NCBI GenBank assembly: GCA_010645155.1
Contig: CM021321.1
Location: 4,632,488 to 4,696,487, forward strand
From: Tigriopus japonicus
Lineage: Eukaryota; Arthropoda; Copepoda; Harpacticoida; Harpacticidae
Direction of reading: 5' to 3'
DNA: 64,000 nucleotides
Shown: positions 19,718-31,808 of the stretch, piece after piece
How positions within the stretch are numbered: the stretch's first letter is position 1
Layout of the letters: the number at the start of each line of letters is the position of its first letter
Position numbers and translations under genes: made by a program
Notes under the pieces: model-generated
Told to the model about the DNA's origin: nothing
The model's database searches: none
The model's input: only the letters and a program-made list of their open reading frames with translations

Positions 19718-22063
19718 TTAAGTGGGCTTTGTCAGGGTACCATTCGCTTTAGGGTTTTTCTGTTTGAGTGATCTGCGATTTAAAACATCAGCTGCCGTGC
19801 TAATAATGGCTGCAATTGCCAAAAATACCCCAGCCATGTAGAATGAAATATCGTAGCTTTGCGTTGCATCAAAGACGGAACCTGCAATGGGCGGGCCAAC
19901 CACCGAGGCCACCCCTCGAAACAGAACTAAAAGCCCAAACGCACTTGTAAGTTTGTCCAACCCCAAAGTTTGGACCAAAACAATGGAAGTGAGGGACACA
20001 TAAGCCGCTGTAAATAATCCAAAGAGAAGCGCAATAGCCGTGTAGGAGATGTATCCTTGACAAAGCGGAAGAACAAAGACGCTGATGCCACTGCAGAGAA
20101 CGGCCACATTGGTCACCACGAACGGATTCACCCACGAGAAATCCGACATCCAGCCGGAGAGCACCCTTCCCAAGGTGTTAGAAATGCCAATGATTGAAAT
20201 CAAGAAGTTGGCATCATCGATCTCGACGCCTCTTAGGCTGGCCATGTTGGGTAGATACACGAACGGGGTATAGAAGCCCAGCATGCCAAAAACGTTGGAA
20301 ATGCCAATCAAGAGAAACATTTTGTTGCCAAGAAGCTCCAGATTGACCATTTCCCGGAGTGTGGAAAGACCCGGCTCATTCACGTCCAAATCATCTTCAG
20401 GCAAGCTCGCTTTGCGAATGTGCTGAGGGATGGACAAATGGCTGGCCACGACGGAACCTCGGTGCATGGAAAGCACGGATTGGCGTCGGGGTGTCTTGGG
20501 GATGGAAATGACGGAATGGCGATACTCGTCCAGATTTGCAAACGAGGGCACATGTGACATCCTTCGGGGTTGGTGCTCATCGTCGTGGACCAAATTGGCC
20601 ACAGAGCCGGAGTAGAATACGTCCTTCCTATACAGAGGTCGAACGATGGGACGGCTTCCTCTCCGACTGGTTTGGCTCGCTGGACGAAGTAAGAGCGTTT
20701 TATTTGAATCCAATTGAGCACCATCGATGCAGAAAGCAATGTGGTCGTCCAAGGTGGAGTTATTCCCATCTTGAGAGATCTGAGACAACATGCGAGTGAG
20801 ACGACCAAATCCTGGAGTAGAGGAATTGCGCGGCATCATCATGCTCGTATCGACAAAGTGAGGTGCGGAACTGTTCCTCGGAATCCGGCTGCTGCTCTTT
20901 GGGGACCTGATTCCCAGTTTCGTGTGACTCCCTTGAGATTGAGGCATATGCTCCGAAATTGTTCGCCGCTTAAGAGCAGCTCTGGCATTGCGAGCCTCAA
21001 GTTGTGCTTGCTCTCTTAACTGGTTGATATCTCCATCGTGATGGACTTCTGCTTCTTCTTCCTCGTCCTCGTCCTCCTCATCGACGCTTTTGTTTGGTTC
21101 CTTTTCTTCTCCTTCATTCTCTTCAATGGTTGTGGTGATGATATTCTGTTCTTCAATGGTGGGCAACTGGTTCAGATTGATCGAAGGGGACAAGAACCCA
21201 ACGTCATGGCTCAGGTGGAAGGATTGATTGGGCGTAAGACTGCCACTGGTTTGTTGAGAACCATTCTGGAAATGATGCGTGCCGTCAGGTAAGTGAACAG
21301 TGAAATTATCGTCCGCTCCTCCGTCTTCCAAATCCGCGTTATCAACCAACTCCAGTTCCAACGGTCGCATCAACGCTCCAAATAAGGAACATGACAGACA
21401 AAATCCGGCAAAGATCATGTTTGCTCCTTTCCATCCTAATTGGGCAATTAAATAGGTGGCTAAGGGTGCAAATAGAAAGGTTCCCACTCCTGAACCGCAC
21501 ACAGATATTCCAGTGGCCAATGCTCTTTTCTTCTCAAAGTAGTATCCCACTGCTACCACAGCAGGTAAGTAGATCAATCCCAATCCGAAGCCCCCAATCA
21601 CACCATAAGTGATCATGAGAATGGGAACATTGGGAGAAACGGTCGACAGAAGGAGACCTGCACACGAGACAATGCTCCCAGTAATACAGACCGGTCGACA
21701 GCCATATTTGTTCACTAGACCACCCACAATTGGACCAGACATCAAATAGACACCGGTTAGAAGACTTCCTACCCATGATACTGTGCTACGATTGGATCCA
21801 TAGTGTTCCACCAACGGTTCCAACATGATACCAAAAGTGTAGGCAATTCCATCCAGAATAAGATTGCACATGAAACTGGCGAAGCAAATCATCCAGCCCC
21901 ACCCACCATCAGGAGGAGGTGGAATATCCACAAGTGGTACCACAATGTCCTCTCCAAATAGAGGCCTCTCCTCTTCTCCGTCAGGAGAATGGACCGCGAA
22001 AGTTGGAGGAGCATTTCGTGTTTCCAGATCGTCACTTGATTTCTTTGGAGATGATTCAGACAT
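19718..22063 (-). CDS. Monocarboxylate transporter-like protein (SLC16/MCT family)
   Basis: Encodes 781 residues in one exon. This major-facilitator family moves lactate, pyruvate or other monocarboxylates, usually with protons, across the plasma membrane. The signature DGGWGW opens TM1 at residues 52-57. Six membrane segments follow, including GGFGLGLIYLPAVV and the YYFEKKRALATG loop. After a very long cytoplasmic loop of about 300 residues (about 245-545) come six more, with GRVLSGWMSDF in the TM8 region. The loop is strongly acidic in one part and rich in Arg-Ser motifs in another, suggesting phosphorylation control; it is much longer than in vertebrate MCT1-4 and resembles large arthropod members. 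The substrate cannot be told from sequence. A possible 5' UTR acceptor lies near 22131. Confidence 0.93.
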   Translation of the reverse strand: MSESSPKKSSDDLETRNAPPTFAVHSPDGEEERPLFGEDIVVPLVDIPPPPDGGWGWMICFASFMCNLILDGIAYTFGIMLEPLVEHYGSNRSTVSWVGSLLTGVYLMSGPIVGGLVNKYGCRPVCITGSIVSCAGLLLSTVSPNVPILMITYGVIGGFGLGLIYLPAVVAVGYYFEKKRALATGISVCGSGVGTFLFAPLATYLIAQLGWKGANMIFAGFCLSCSLFGALMRPLELELVDNADLEDGGADDNFTVHLPDGTHHFQNGSQQTSGSLTPNQSFHLSHDVGFLSPSINLNQLPTIEEQNIITTTIEENEGEEKEPNKSVDEEDEDEEEEAEVHHDGDINQLREQAQLEARNARAALKRRTISEHMPQSQGSHTKLGIRSPKSSSRIPRNSSAPHFVDTSMMMPRNSSTPGFGRLTRMLSQISQDGNNSTLDDHIAFCIDGAQLDSNKTLLLRPASQTSRRGSRPIVRPLYRKDVFYSGSVANLVHDDEHQPRRMSHVPSFANLDEYRHSVISIPKTPRRQSVLSMHRGSVVASHLSIPQHIRKASLPEDDLDVNEPGLSTLREMVNLELLGNKMFLLIGISNVFGMLGFYTPFVYLPNMASLRGVEIDDANFLISIIGISNTLGRVLSGWMSDFSWVNPFVVTNVAVLCSGISVFVLPLCQGYISYTAIALLFGLFTAAYVSLTSIVLVQTLGLDKLTSAFGLLVLFRGVASVVGPPIAGSVFDATQSYDISFYMAGVFLAIAAIISTAADVLNRRSLKQKNPKANGTLTKPT

Positions 22064-24526
22064 CTTTTAGAAGGCTTGAGCTTGACAACTAGCACCAGTT
22101 TGAGCTTGTGGTGCCAATGATGATCACCCTATTGGAAGAGAGAGAGAACAAGTCAGAAGACACTTCTTTCACTTTTTCGAAGATTGCACTGAATAATGTT
22201 CATAGTAGTAGAACTATGGGTGGATAATCGTTCAAAGTATAGAACAGTAGTAAAAGTCAAACGAGTGGATGAAGTGCTGCTGAGATCACAAGGGCATGAA
22301 TGGACACTCGTAAATCTAAAATGAAAGATAAACACTCCATCGAGAAGAACCCATCACCACCTTATGCGGAGGAAATACTAGTGGTGGACGAGGTGGTACT
22401 GACGACTTGATTTTCGACAGTCTTGATCTTGTCAAGAGCGGCGAGTCTTTGACAGCCAAGAAAACTGTCTCCTGGGAAGAAGTTGTCCAAAGAACAAGGC
22501 GTAGAAATTAAGCCGCTTCATTGACAAGCCAGAGTTTTTTCATCCTCCTAATACAACGCCTTGTATTCCTTCACAAAGAAATGTTTCGAGGCCAAAGAGG
22601 CATATCTCTTAACCGCTCGAGCGACTCTATACTATCAGCTGTGCGAGATCAAACAGCTTTCTCTCAATGATTGCGGGAAAAGAGAGCTCGGAGGCCGAGC
22701 TTGGAACCACGCTCATGGGGGAGGATCGGGAGGAACTACATAAGGATATAAAGAAGAGGAGGAGGAGGAGGAGGATTTGATTTCCTTCTTTCCTTGGCGT
22801 TCGCTGGCGTTCCCTCCCGTTCCTATTTGAACGTTGGTGACCAAGAGCATAATGCTGGAGAGGCTTTCTGCATGCAGGACTTGCAAGTTCAAGGTGACTT
22901 CCTTGGTTTCCGTTCGAGACCCCGGATCCTCCCCCCCCCCTTCTACTTCTCCTTCCTTGTGCTCCCATTGTCTTGAATTTCTGCCGATCTTGATTGCCGA
23001 CAATGCTCCCAGCATTCGGAATCTTGCGAATCGATTAAAGGACAATTTGTCTGCTGGGGTCTTCATCTAATTGAATTGAAAGTCTCCTTCAAAAGAGTAT
23101 ATTTCGGTAGACAAAGAAAAGCGCTCGTTTCTTAGAGACCATCATGAAGACATTGAGTGTAGGGTAGAACAAACAAAATTCATTCCGGTTTGCGGAATTT
23201 TCATTACTGTAGACACTTGGCCCGTCTATTAAATCAGAATCAATCTGGCGTTTAGCAAAGTGCGAATTGACATGTCAACGATGTTTACTTTCCCTGAGAA
23301 ATTCTACATCCCTTTTGAGCAAGTGTCGGAATAACTACCATGTTAACAGAATGTGCTAAATTTAAGAACCATCACATTGACTCATCATAAATAAAGATGT
23401 ATACTTTACCAAGAATCTGGGAGATTTGACGGTCGACGGACAACAACGTTCTTGAAGTTGCCAAAATACAACTTGAACTGAAGAACGTCGCTAATGTTTC
23501 GTGTCAAGATGAGCGTGCTTAACTTGCCTTTGGCTTTGCATGTAAGCCCAATCCTAGCACTTTTTTTCTCCCTCAAGCTGTTATTGAGGTATTGAGGCCT
23601 CATTTCAACATCTCTAAGCAATTTGGTTCATGATGGACATCTCCGCAATTACGCTCAAGTGCCCTCAGGTAATCCTATTTGGGTACGAGACTTCAACCAT
23701 CATCATTATCATCATCATCCATGATTCTCCCCCGTCTACCGAGCATCATTAAGCGAAAGAGATAGAGAGAGAGAGAGCGCAAAGATTCCACAAAAGCCAT
23801 TATAGGAAAAGAGTACAAGCATTTGAATTTTCCGTCCCAGTCCCTTCGCATTGCACAAGAAAGAAAGCCCAAAATTATTATTGAAACTGTAAACTTACAT
23901 CAATACGAATGGGAACTGCAAATTTGCAGAAAACAACGCAATATATGTAAATTTTGGAACTTTTTTTGTAAACCAGATGATCTCAATGCACTCCTGTGCT
24001 TTTATTATACATTAATTTTTCGTCTCAAGTCTCAAAGGGACACGGGGGACCACACAATTTCTAGCGTATACTCAAAGTTCCGGTTGAGTCACTTTGATTA
24101 GAAGAGTGCTGGATGAGATTCCATGTACCTTCTTGGGCTTGAATGTCTTTTCACTTACTTGGACAGAAGCGAAAGGAACAAAGAGGCGCAATATTTTATC
24201 GACAATATATTTTCAGTAACAGTAAAGTTATTTTTGTCTTTTCAGGCAATCTTTAACTTGTTTACATTTTCGTATTAGATGTATGATTTTACCACCTTTT
24301 GGCATTTTCTACGTCTTTTTCTTCAAACCAGAATTTTTGTCCGCGTGCTCTTTTAATACAATGGCTCTAGGGTTCCGAGAAAATGAAGAGAGTTTTGAGG
24401 TTGGTGTAATCCTAAAACCTCACCTTCCGCATATTATTTTGAGCGGGAATTGACACAAAAGTAAATAATAACTTGCCTTCTTCTTAATTTCCATCGAAAT
24501 TAACGTGCTTGTTATTGTGCGATATC
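22064..24526. other. Spacer between divergent MCT-like and Timeless genes
   Basis: No coding region was recognised. It contains simple sequence: a (GGA)n tract at 22757-22780, a C-run at 22930, CAT repeats at 23695-23725 and (GA)n at 23763-23778. These are the 5' flanks of both neighbours. ORFs at 22627-23066 read the purine-rich tracts and are unsupported. Confidence 0.45.
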
Positions 24527-27500
24527 ATGGAGTGGGTGGCCGATCTCGAGGCCACATGCTCAAATCTGGGCACTTGGGATGGCAATAAGTATGTCAAGGA
24601 TCCGGATTGCTCCGAATGTGTCAAAGATCTCATTCGATTTGTAAGTTACTTAAATGTCATACATACTAGATGCTCCAAGTTCATTTCATTGTCATTGAAA
24701 AATGTCTAGCTTCGACGAGACGATGAGAATCACGAGATTCGGCGACGTTTGGGACAGATTCAGGTGGTCCAATCCGATTTGATCCCGTTAATGCGCGATT
24801 ACGCACAGGATTCGGATCTCTTTGAATTGGTCTTGAGATTACTCGTGAATCTGACCAATCCGGAGATTTTACTCTTCCGAGAAGAGTTGCCCGAGGATAA
24901 ATTGACGAGAAATTACTATCTCCAATTGCAACGTATCCGTCAGGATTACAAACGCGCTTTTGTGGATGAGCTTCTTTGGCAGAGAAATCAGGAAAAGATG
25001 ATGAAGATTTTGGAAGTGGATCCTGCAGATCGATCCGAGGAACATCAATTTACCATTGAGCGAATTTTGATCCTTCTGAGAAATATTCTTCAAGTACGTT
25101 CACGTAGGATGGCTTTTGTGGCAGTATCATTTAAAATGTTGACTTATAGGTACCCTCGAATGCGGCGAGCGAGCAAAGAATGGATGATGATATCAGCATT
25201 CATGACCAAGTTTTATGGGTGTTGCACAAATCTGGCATGGCCGAACTTTTGTTGTTCATGGCCTCATCGAGCCAGGAAAGTCAGTTTTGCCTTCATGTGG
25301 TCGAAATTATTTCCCTGATGTTGAGAGAACAAGTAAGAATGGGATCAATTAGCACCAAGGACAGCATAAATAAAAGTTATTTTTAGGATCCGGGTCATTT
25401 GGCCTCAGCTAACATGGCCAGATCACAAGAAGAGAAATCCCGTGATGAAAGGTTGCTCATGGAAGCTCGCGAACGTGAATTGGAGTTAGAAAGACAGAGG
25501 AAGAAATCGATGATTCCTGCACGACATTCACGATTTGGCGGGACTTTTGTGGTCAGCAACATTAGTTCCATCTCCGATGGAAAGAACTTGTTGTGCCATA
25601 AACCCCTGAGGGACTTGGAAAACCTTGACTTTGACAAGGAAAAACGCCCGCTGAAAGTGGCTCGAAATAAAGTGACTCCTTCCGAAAAAATCGTCACCCG
25701 ACGATCTACTCTTTCCATTCGATTGTTCCTCAAAGAGTTCTGCATCGATTTCATCCATGGAGCCTATAATGTGATGATGAGGACGGTCAAGGACTATCTC
25801 AACCGGCAGAGAGCTCAACAAAATGACGAGAGCTACTATCTTTGGGCCATGAGGTTCTTTATGGAGTTCAATCGAAAATACGAGTTCCACGTGGACTTTG
25901 TGAGCGAGACGCTCAGCAAATCCACCTTCCACTACATCCAACAACAAATCGAGCTCTACAAGGATAACTTTGAGCATGAGAAACGCAATCGACCCGTGTG
26001 TCTACTCTGGAGTCGACGCATGCATCTGGCCTTGAAGGCCTATTCTGAGCTCTTGAACACGATCGTAGCCATGCAGAACAATAGCAAGAACGATGATCTC
26101 CTTCGACATTCGGCACGTGTGCTCTTGGCCAATGTGTTCTATGAACCGGAATATCGTGAGGTCTGTCTAACCCTGTTCGCCGTGTTCAAGCAAGATAAGA
26201 TGACCAAATCGTTCCTCAAAGATCTGGTTGAGGCCAACCACGTGTTTCTGAAACTCTTGGAACACATGGCCAAAACGAATAGTCTGGTGATTGGAAAGCG
26301 TTTGAAGAAGAGGAGAGCTGGAAAAAGAGCTAAAAAAGGAGGCAAACCAGTAGGAGGACATTTCTCAGAAGCACGAGCTACCAATGAAGAATATTGGGAC
26401 AGAGTTTCGCCGGGATTGACCGAATTTCTCCAAGGGGAAGGTGGTGATCTTCCCACGGGAATATCGCCTTTCGATGCCACTTTAGAATTAGACGAGGACA
26501 AACGGAAGGCAATAGCTCTCTATCGAATCCAGAAGGCATTGCAAGGTCAGAAGGCTGGTCTTGCTTTAGCCTTGCTTCGAGCCGCTAGAGAGGTGTGGCC
26601 AGATGGGGATGAAGTGTTTGGAGCCGAGGATATTGATGCTGAGGAAGAGTTCATCCTACTCAGAGAAATCCTCTTTTCCGAGATAGAATCTCCGGATCCC
26701 GCCCATCTTCCTTCCGATGAGCTCTCAACTGAAGAAAGAGGGGCTACCCAACCCCCAAATGCGGTAAGAAATCTTAATAAATCATTATTGCTTACATTTG
26801 GACCACCCACAGATATGCATCTATTTCCAATGTAGGATAACACCGTTAATGATGAGGGGCAATCAATTGAGCAAGCGGATCCTGGCAATGAGGGGGAGCC
26901 AAATGAAGGTGAAAATGAAGACGAGGAAGAAGAGGAAGACGATTCAGTCGTGGAGACTTACATCGGAGAGGAGAAATTTGATTTAAAAGCGTTCATCTTG
27001 CGATATGCTCATCCTCAAACCTGCACATGTTACGCCCAATTATTCCGGGATTATCGGACAAATTCGGATTCCACAAATCACGCCATCGTCAAGATGTTTC
27101 ACCGGATCGCTTTTGACTGCGAGCTTCCGGCTCTTCTGTTCCATGTGTCCATATTCCGGGTGTTCCAGAAGATCCATGAAGAGTTTCATTTGGGAAGCGG
27201 AAAGAGCAAATCATTGACTGAAATGCACAAATTTGCCGAGTTCTTGCTCAAAAAGTTCTTCGAAACTGTAGCAAAGAATCCCAAATGCTACATTGAACTG
27301 TTCTTCTGGATCTCTCCCAGAGACGCCACAGATGTGATGAATGGTTACAAATTTGACACTATGGACATGCGGGGAAAGAGCAAGAAGAGCTTCTGGAGTG
27401 AAGAAGACGAGGAAACTTTGACGCGAACCTTTCAGCAACTCAAAGAAATGCAAGAAAAGGGCCAAGAAAGCGGTTCCATTTTGGATGGGCTGCTCAATTT

Positions 27501-28524
27501 TTTGGAGCCGCGAGGCAAAACTAAGCGTCAAATCATTCGGAAACTTAAAGAACTTCATCTCATCCAGGTATGTGTGTCTGACATTCTTTTGTTTTGTTAC
27601 CAACCTACGCACGATTTCGACGATAATGATCATTTTCGGATCCATTTGCGGTCGAAAAAAAACTCGACTGCCTTAATGCTCATCTAACATTGAGGTAGAT
27701 AAACAATTTTTCATGAATCCTATCGATTTCACATGAAAGTGAATCATTAATATGGCACTAAATCTTCTCTAATCCGTAACATTACTTAATTTTTCCCAAT
27801 CGCCTTAAGACATTGAATGATTTTACAGAATGCGAAAGAACTCCATAACAAGAAATTCCCCCGGCGATCTTCAAAAAGTGGCCAGTCAAACAAGCAATTC
27901 AAATCGAGAGATACCATTGAAGGCTCTGATTCTAGTGACGATGAGCAGATCAATGACAAGCCCGAATCACCTGTTCATGTCGACGGGAAAAGACCCGCTC
28001 TATTCTCCGATAATGATGACGAGTCTTCGTCATCAGACGAGGAAAACGACGAGACTGGAGGCCAAATGTCCGTACCCGAGAGCTCCATGATTGAACTACC
28101 AAGCTCCAGGAGTCATGATCTAGAGGAACGAAGTGAAGAAAAGAGCATGGTCACTTCAAAGCCTGAAGAGAATCCGGGAGACAATCGTCAATTCCCGGTT
28201 GATTCGCCAGTTTCGTCTCCTTCAAAAGCCAATTTGGACGACTCGAGTGATGACGAAGACGTTGGAAACAGCTCCTTGTTGCGTTCGATAAAGGCTTTAG
28301 TCTCGTCCGATGACGATGACGAAGATGAGAATGAGGATATCGAAGTCAAATCCCATTCAATCGTTATGGAAAAGCGACAACCTAAACGGGTACTTGACGA
28401 TTCAAGTGATGATGATAGTGTTGATGATGAGCGGGAAGTGGCTATCGAGGATGATAATCGAGGCGAGAAACCGAAAAAACGAAAGAAAATGGTTCGGGCC
28501 TTCTCTTCAGACGACGAAAGTTAG
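24527..28524 (+). CDS. timeless: Timeless/Timeout, replication fork protection protein
   Basis: Six exons can be joined in frame: 24527-24640, 24710-25093, 25150-25332, 25387-26763, 26836-27567 and 27829-28524. They give 1,161 residues, close to human TIMELESS (about 1,200). All introns are phase 0, GT-AG and short (54-261 bp). With Tipin, this protein stabilises stalled forks; in animals this Timeout branch is the essential one. The N-terminal TIMELESS domain covers roughly residues 15-330 ([35 protein letters not shown]). A middle helical region follows ([22 protein letters not shown]), then the C-terminal conserved part ([25 protein letters not shown]). The last exon is an acidic Ser/Asp-rich tail ending [13 protein letters not shown]. 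The insect circadian Timeless is less similar in layout. Confidence 0.95.
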
Positions 28525-28585
28525 TAGTCAAATTTATGAGCAAACTTTTAAACTCAGGACGTCGTTATGTAGAAAACGTTGGATG

Positions 28586-28591
28586 AATAAA
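28586..28591 (+). terminator. Likely poly(A) signal of Timeless
   Basis: AATAAA 62 bp after the stop codon. It lies at the end of the segment that is also found in the downstream duplicate. Confidence 0.5.
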
Positions 28592-28784
28592 TGATAACAC
28601 CTCAGTTGCAATTTTCAAATAGCACTAATAACTCCTTTCTGGAGTTGAGATGGCCGGCCCAGAAGCCTCACAATCAAAAAAGGTTGAAGCATAGGATTCA
28701 TGAAAACACTATTCCATGATGGGCCGACGCCTTGAGAAATACACGCAAAAAATATCGGGAATAAAATACGAGAGCAAAGGAGAG

Positions 28785-29175
28785 TTCATTAGCCGTCTCA
28801 AAACCTGAAAATAATGCCAGAGATCCTATTCAATGACGGATGAAATACACGTTGGATACTTTTCTTTACTGTGTTCCAACACGGCGATTAACTTGTCCAA
28901 TGGTAAGAAGAAGGATAACGAAGTTAATTCATTTTCAAGCGTTTTCGAGAAGCGACAACCCAAACGCGTCCTTGAGATTTCAAGTGGTGACGATGAGCGA
29001 AAAGGAGTGATTGAAGCTAATCAAGCCGAGAAACCAAAAAGGCAGAAGAAAATGGTTCAGACCTTTTCTTCGGCTGACTAAAGCTTGCACTCATAATTTA
29101 TGAGCACGCCTTCCATCTCAAGACGTCATTATCTGGCGAATGTTGGAACTCCCGCTCTCGGTAAATAAACTATAG
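28785..29175 (+). pseudogene. Decayed tandem copy of the Timeless last-exon tail
   Basis: The stretch 28912-29175 repeats 28330-28595. It again reads EKRQPKRVL, then a deleted acidic block, EKPK, KKMVQTFSSAD and a stop, and then the same 3' UTR words (TTTATGAGCA, GACGTC(G/A)TTAT, ACGTTGGA-like). Weaker similarity extends left to about 28785, against about 28140. The open frame 28833-29081 starts at an ATG that has no counterpart in Timeless. It could be a dead duplicate or, if spliced, an alternative last exon. No upstream acceptor stands out. Confidence 0.75.
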
Positions 29176-31808
29176 TTTCAGTTGGTCCAAATTGAGTACG
29201 ATGAAGAGCTCGTTCGTCAAGCAATTTAGTCTAACGGCAAAAATACATAGTATGACTCAACGTTGTTTCGTATTCCAAGAGATCAATGCATTATTTCTGG
29301 CAATCAGGCCCTCTAAAAGGCTTCAGAGAACATTCTGGTCGTTGGTTCATGTCCTGTCAAGGTATTCAGCCGCAGAATTTCAACTGCTTCTCGTGCGCAT
29401 TAAGTGTAGGGTACACCTGGATTAGAGCATACGAGTGTCAGTTCCAAAGCCAAAAGGCGAAGGACTACCTTGATAACGGCTTTCTTCTGTGTCATGAGAG
29501 CTCATGGTAATTGCTAGGGCTGTCAAAAAAGTGGACCTTGCATTTCAAACTTTGCGAAAACGTCAACTTGTTGTAATGACATTGCACCCTCAGTGGAGAA
29601 GACAAATGTAAGTGCCTAATAATTCTACATTGCCATCAGCCCATCACCAAAGAGTAACTGACTCTTCACTAAAGACATGGCGGTCTCAGAAGGTCGGTTG
29701 TTGAGGTAGTTTTGAAGTATAGAAGAAGTAATACAAGAAGCATACGAGAGGGAGTAGAAATAACCATGCTCGATCAAGTTTCGCTACGTTTGGCAATCAC
29801 AGCTCAAGTAGTAGAACGTGATCAAGCATGGCTAATTCTACTCCATCTCATATGCTTCTTTTGTGTTTCTAGATATGCTTGTACTGTACTTCCAAACTAC
29901 CTTAACAACCGACCTATAATGTGTTTACCTGAATAATAAAATTTGATTGGCTATGGCGCCATCTATTGTTCAAGAAAAAAATACATACATAGTAACCCCT
30001 GACCAAGGGCTCTGAAATGTTTCTTAAACTTTACAACGCTTATTTTTCCCAACTATTTTTGTCAATTGGCTTTTGCCAATGGAAACTCTCCCTCTATGAA
30101 TTTTGCCTTGGTTAACTTTGCTGTAAACCTGGTTCTCTCGTAATATCTTGAAATATTTTGAGCTTTGTGTGGACAATTTCTTCATATTTTCTTTTTTTGT
30201 AAAAATATCTTAGTCACATCATCGTGATTTTCCGACCATTTTTGGGTTTCTCGAAAATAACTCGCTTACCTTAAAAGATAAGACTATTTTTGACAACTCT
30301 CATAATCGATGTGATACAACTCTGTTTTCAGCTACATATCGTTCTTTTTGAAAACATCAATTGGCAATTTCTTCACGGTTTATTCATCATTTTATAATTG
30401 GGGGGGGGGTTGTTTTTCATGTCTCCCTGAAAGTTTCATGGAGGGTTTGACGGACAACTATAAAACTCGAGTAAGAAGAGAAGCGAAACCTGGATGTCAT
30501 CCACCCATACCAATTGTTCCTTATTGTGCCATGGCCATTTTGTGCCCGTTTCGTCGCAGACCTTTCACTCTTCCTCGTTTTTTTCTCAAGTGGAGCTATG
30601 CTTGAATCCTCGATAATAAAACTCATGTGCGAGACTGGTTGAAAAGCCACCACTAATAACATATTGCACACAGGATGTGTGAGAAAGTGTGGCGGTCGAA
30701 TTGTGTGAAAGGAAATGAGAACGGGACGGGACGTAAAGTACTGTTTGTTGAACTCGAACGAACGAAGGCCAAGGTCCTTTTTCCAATTGCAAAGGCCACC
30801 GCTCCAAACTAGACCGAAGCCTGTGCTCTTCTCTTCCACGCAACAACTTGTCAACTTTTCGTTGTTAACCATGGTAGAAGAAGTAAGCTAAATGATGGAC
30901 GTCTTAATACACAGCTGGAGTGCAGGTCAAATCGCAAATTCATGAAATCTTATAATTAAGAAAAATGTTAGGATTTTTAAGGATTTAATCTATGCAAACT
31001 ATTAGTATTGATGAAATTCAGATTTTCAAACTTTGTCATCACTTTCAAGCAATGGCAATAAAGCTATGACGTGTTTAATTTCCTAAATCTTGATGTTACA
31101 CTGAAATAAAGACTGAAAATTTTTTTTAGAGCTGTATAAGTAACCAATTTTATCAAAACACCTAAATAAATGGTAAAGTTGATTCTGCAGAACAACAAAA
31201 TGACTATTCCATCAAGGAGTCACATTACAGTAATCCTATATTCCAAAGTTGGTAGAATGTGATCTATATTTTACTTCTATTTAGAAAATTTGATATATAT
31301 TAAGCATTCAGATGGTTTGAACGCCATATTTTTGCCATCGCAAATTTCCTCTTAAGCAAAGGCATAGAAAATGAAAAAAAAATAATTCTTAAAAATAGTA
31401 ATAATAAATGTGTCTTTTAAAATAGAATTCATTTTCATCGAATCACAAGAAACAGTGTGGTTGCTTTTCATTATTTCAGTTTGATTATGGTAATCATTGC
31501 ATCCTAAAAACAAATTTGGACTAAATTCTTTCAATTCCAAAACCGTAGGTCCTTGTCGAATACAATTTTTCCTTACTCCATGTTCCATGACAGATAAGGG
31601 ACTTGAAAAGCGGTGACACTAAATTCTCTGCTCTCCATGCTTTTCTTTGTGGTTTCCAGTGTAAGGAAGAAAAAACGAGAGCTCACACATTTTTTCCGAA
31701 CCTCGATTGTCAATAGTGTGGAGTGGAGTTATCAGTCTTAAACCCGCTGTGTTCCATTCAGGTCCAATTGGTTGTGATCCAATAGTGTAATCTTCATAAA
31801 GTTCCAAC
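29176..31808. other. Intergenic spacer between Timeless and tetraspanin
   Basis: AT-rich, with a palindrome at 29691-29915 and a G9 run near 30401. ORFs at 29192-29510 and at 30417-30872 have no recognisable domain, and the latter is on the opposite strand in low-complexity context. No gene could be supported. Confidence 0.45.
29691..29915. repeat. 225-bp imperfect palindrome (fold-back repeat)
   Basis: The left half AGGTCGGTTGTTGAGGTAGT matches the right half on the other strand, AGGTCGGTTGTTAAGGTAGT. The inner arms AGAAGCATACGAGAGGGAGT and AGAAGCATATGAGATGGAGT also pair, leaving a loop of about 45 bp. No clear target duplication. It is probably a miniature element. Confidence 0.8.

Noticed and set aside
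22627..23066. ORFs over the GGA/TCC tract between MCT and Timeless
   Set aside because: Low-complexity Gly/Ser/Arg readings with no support.
30417..30872. 151-codon minus-strand ORF
   Set aside because: No recognisable domain, mixed composition, and no ATG context or neighbouring exon to support it.
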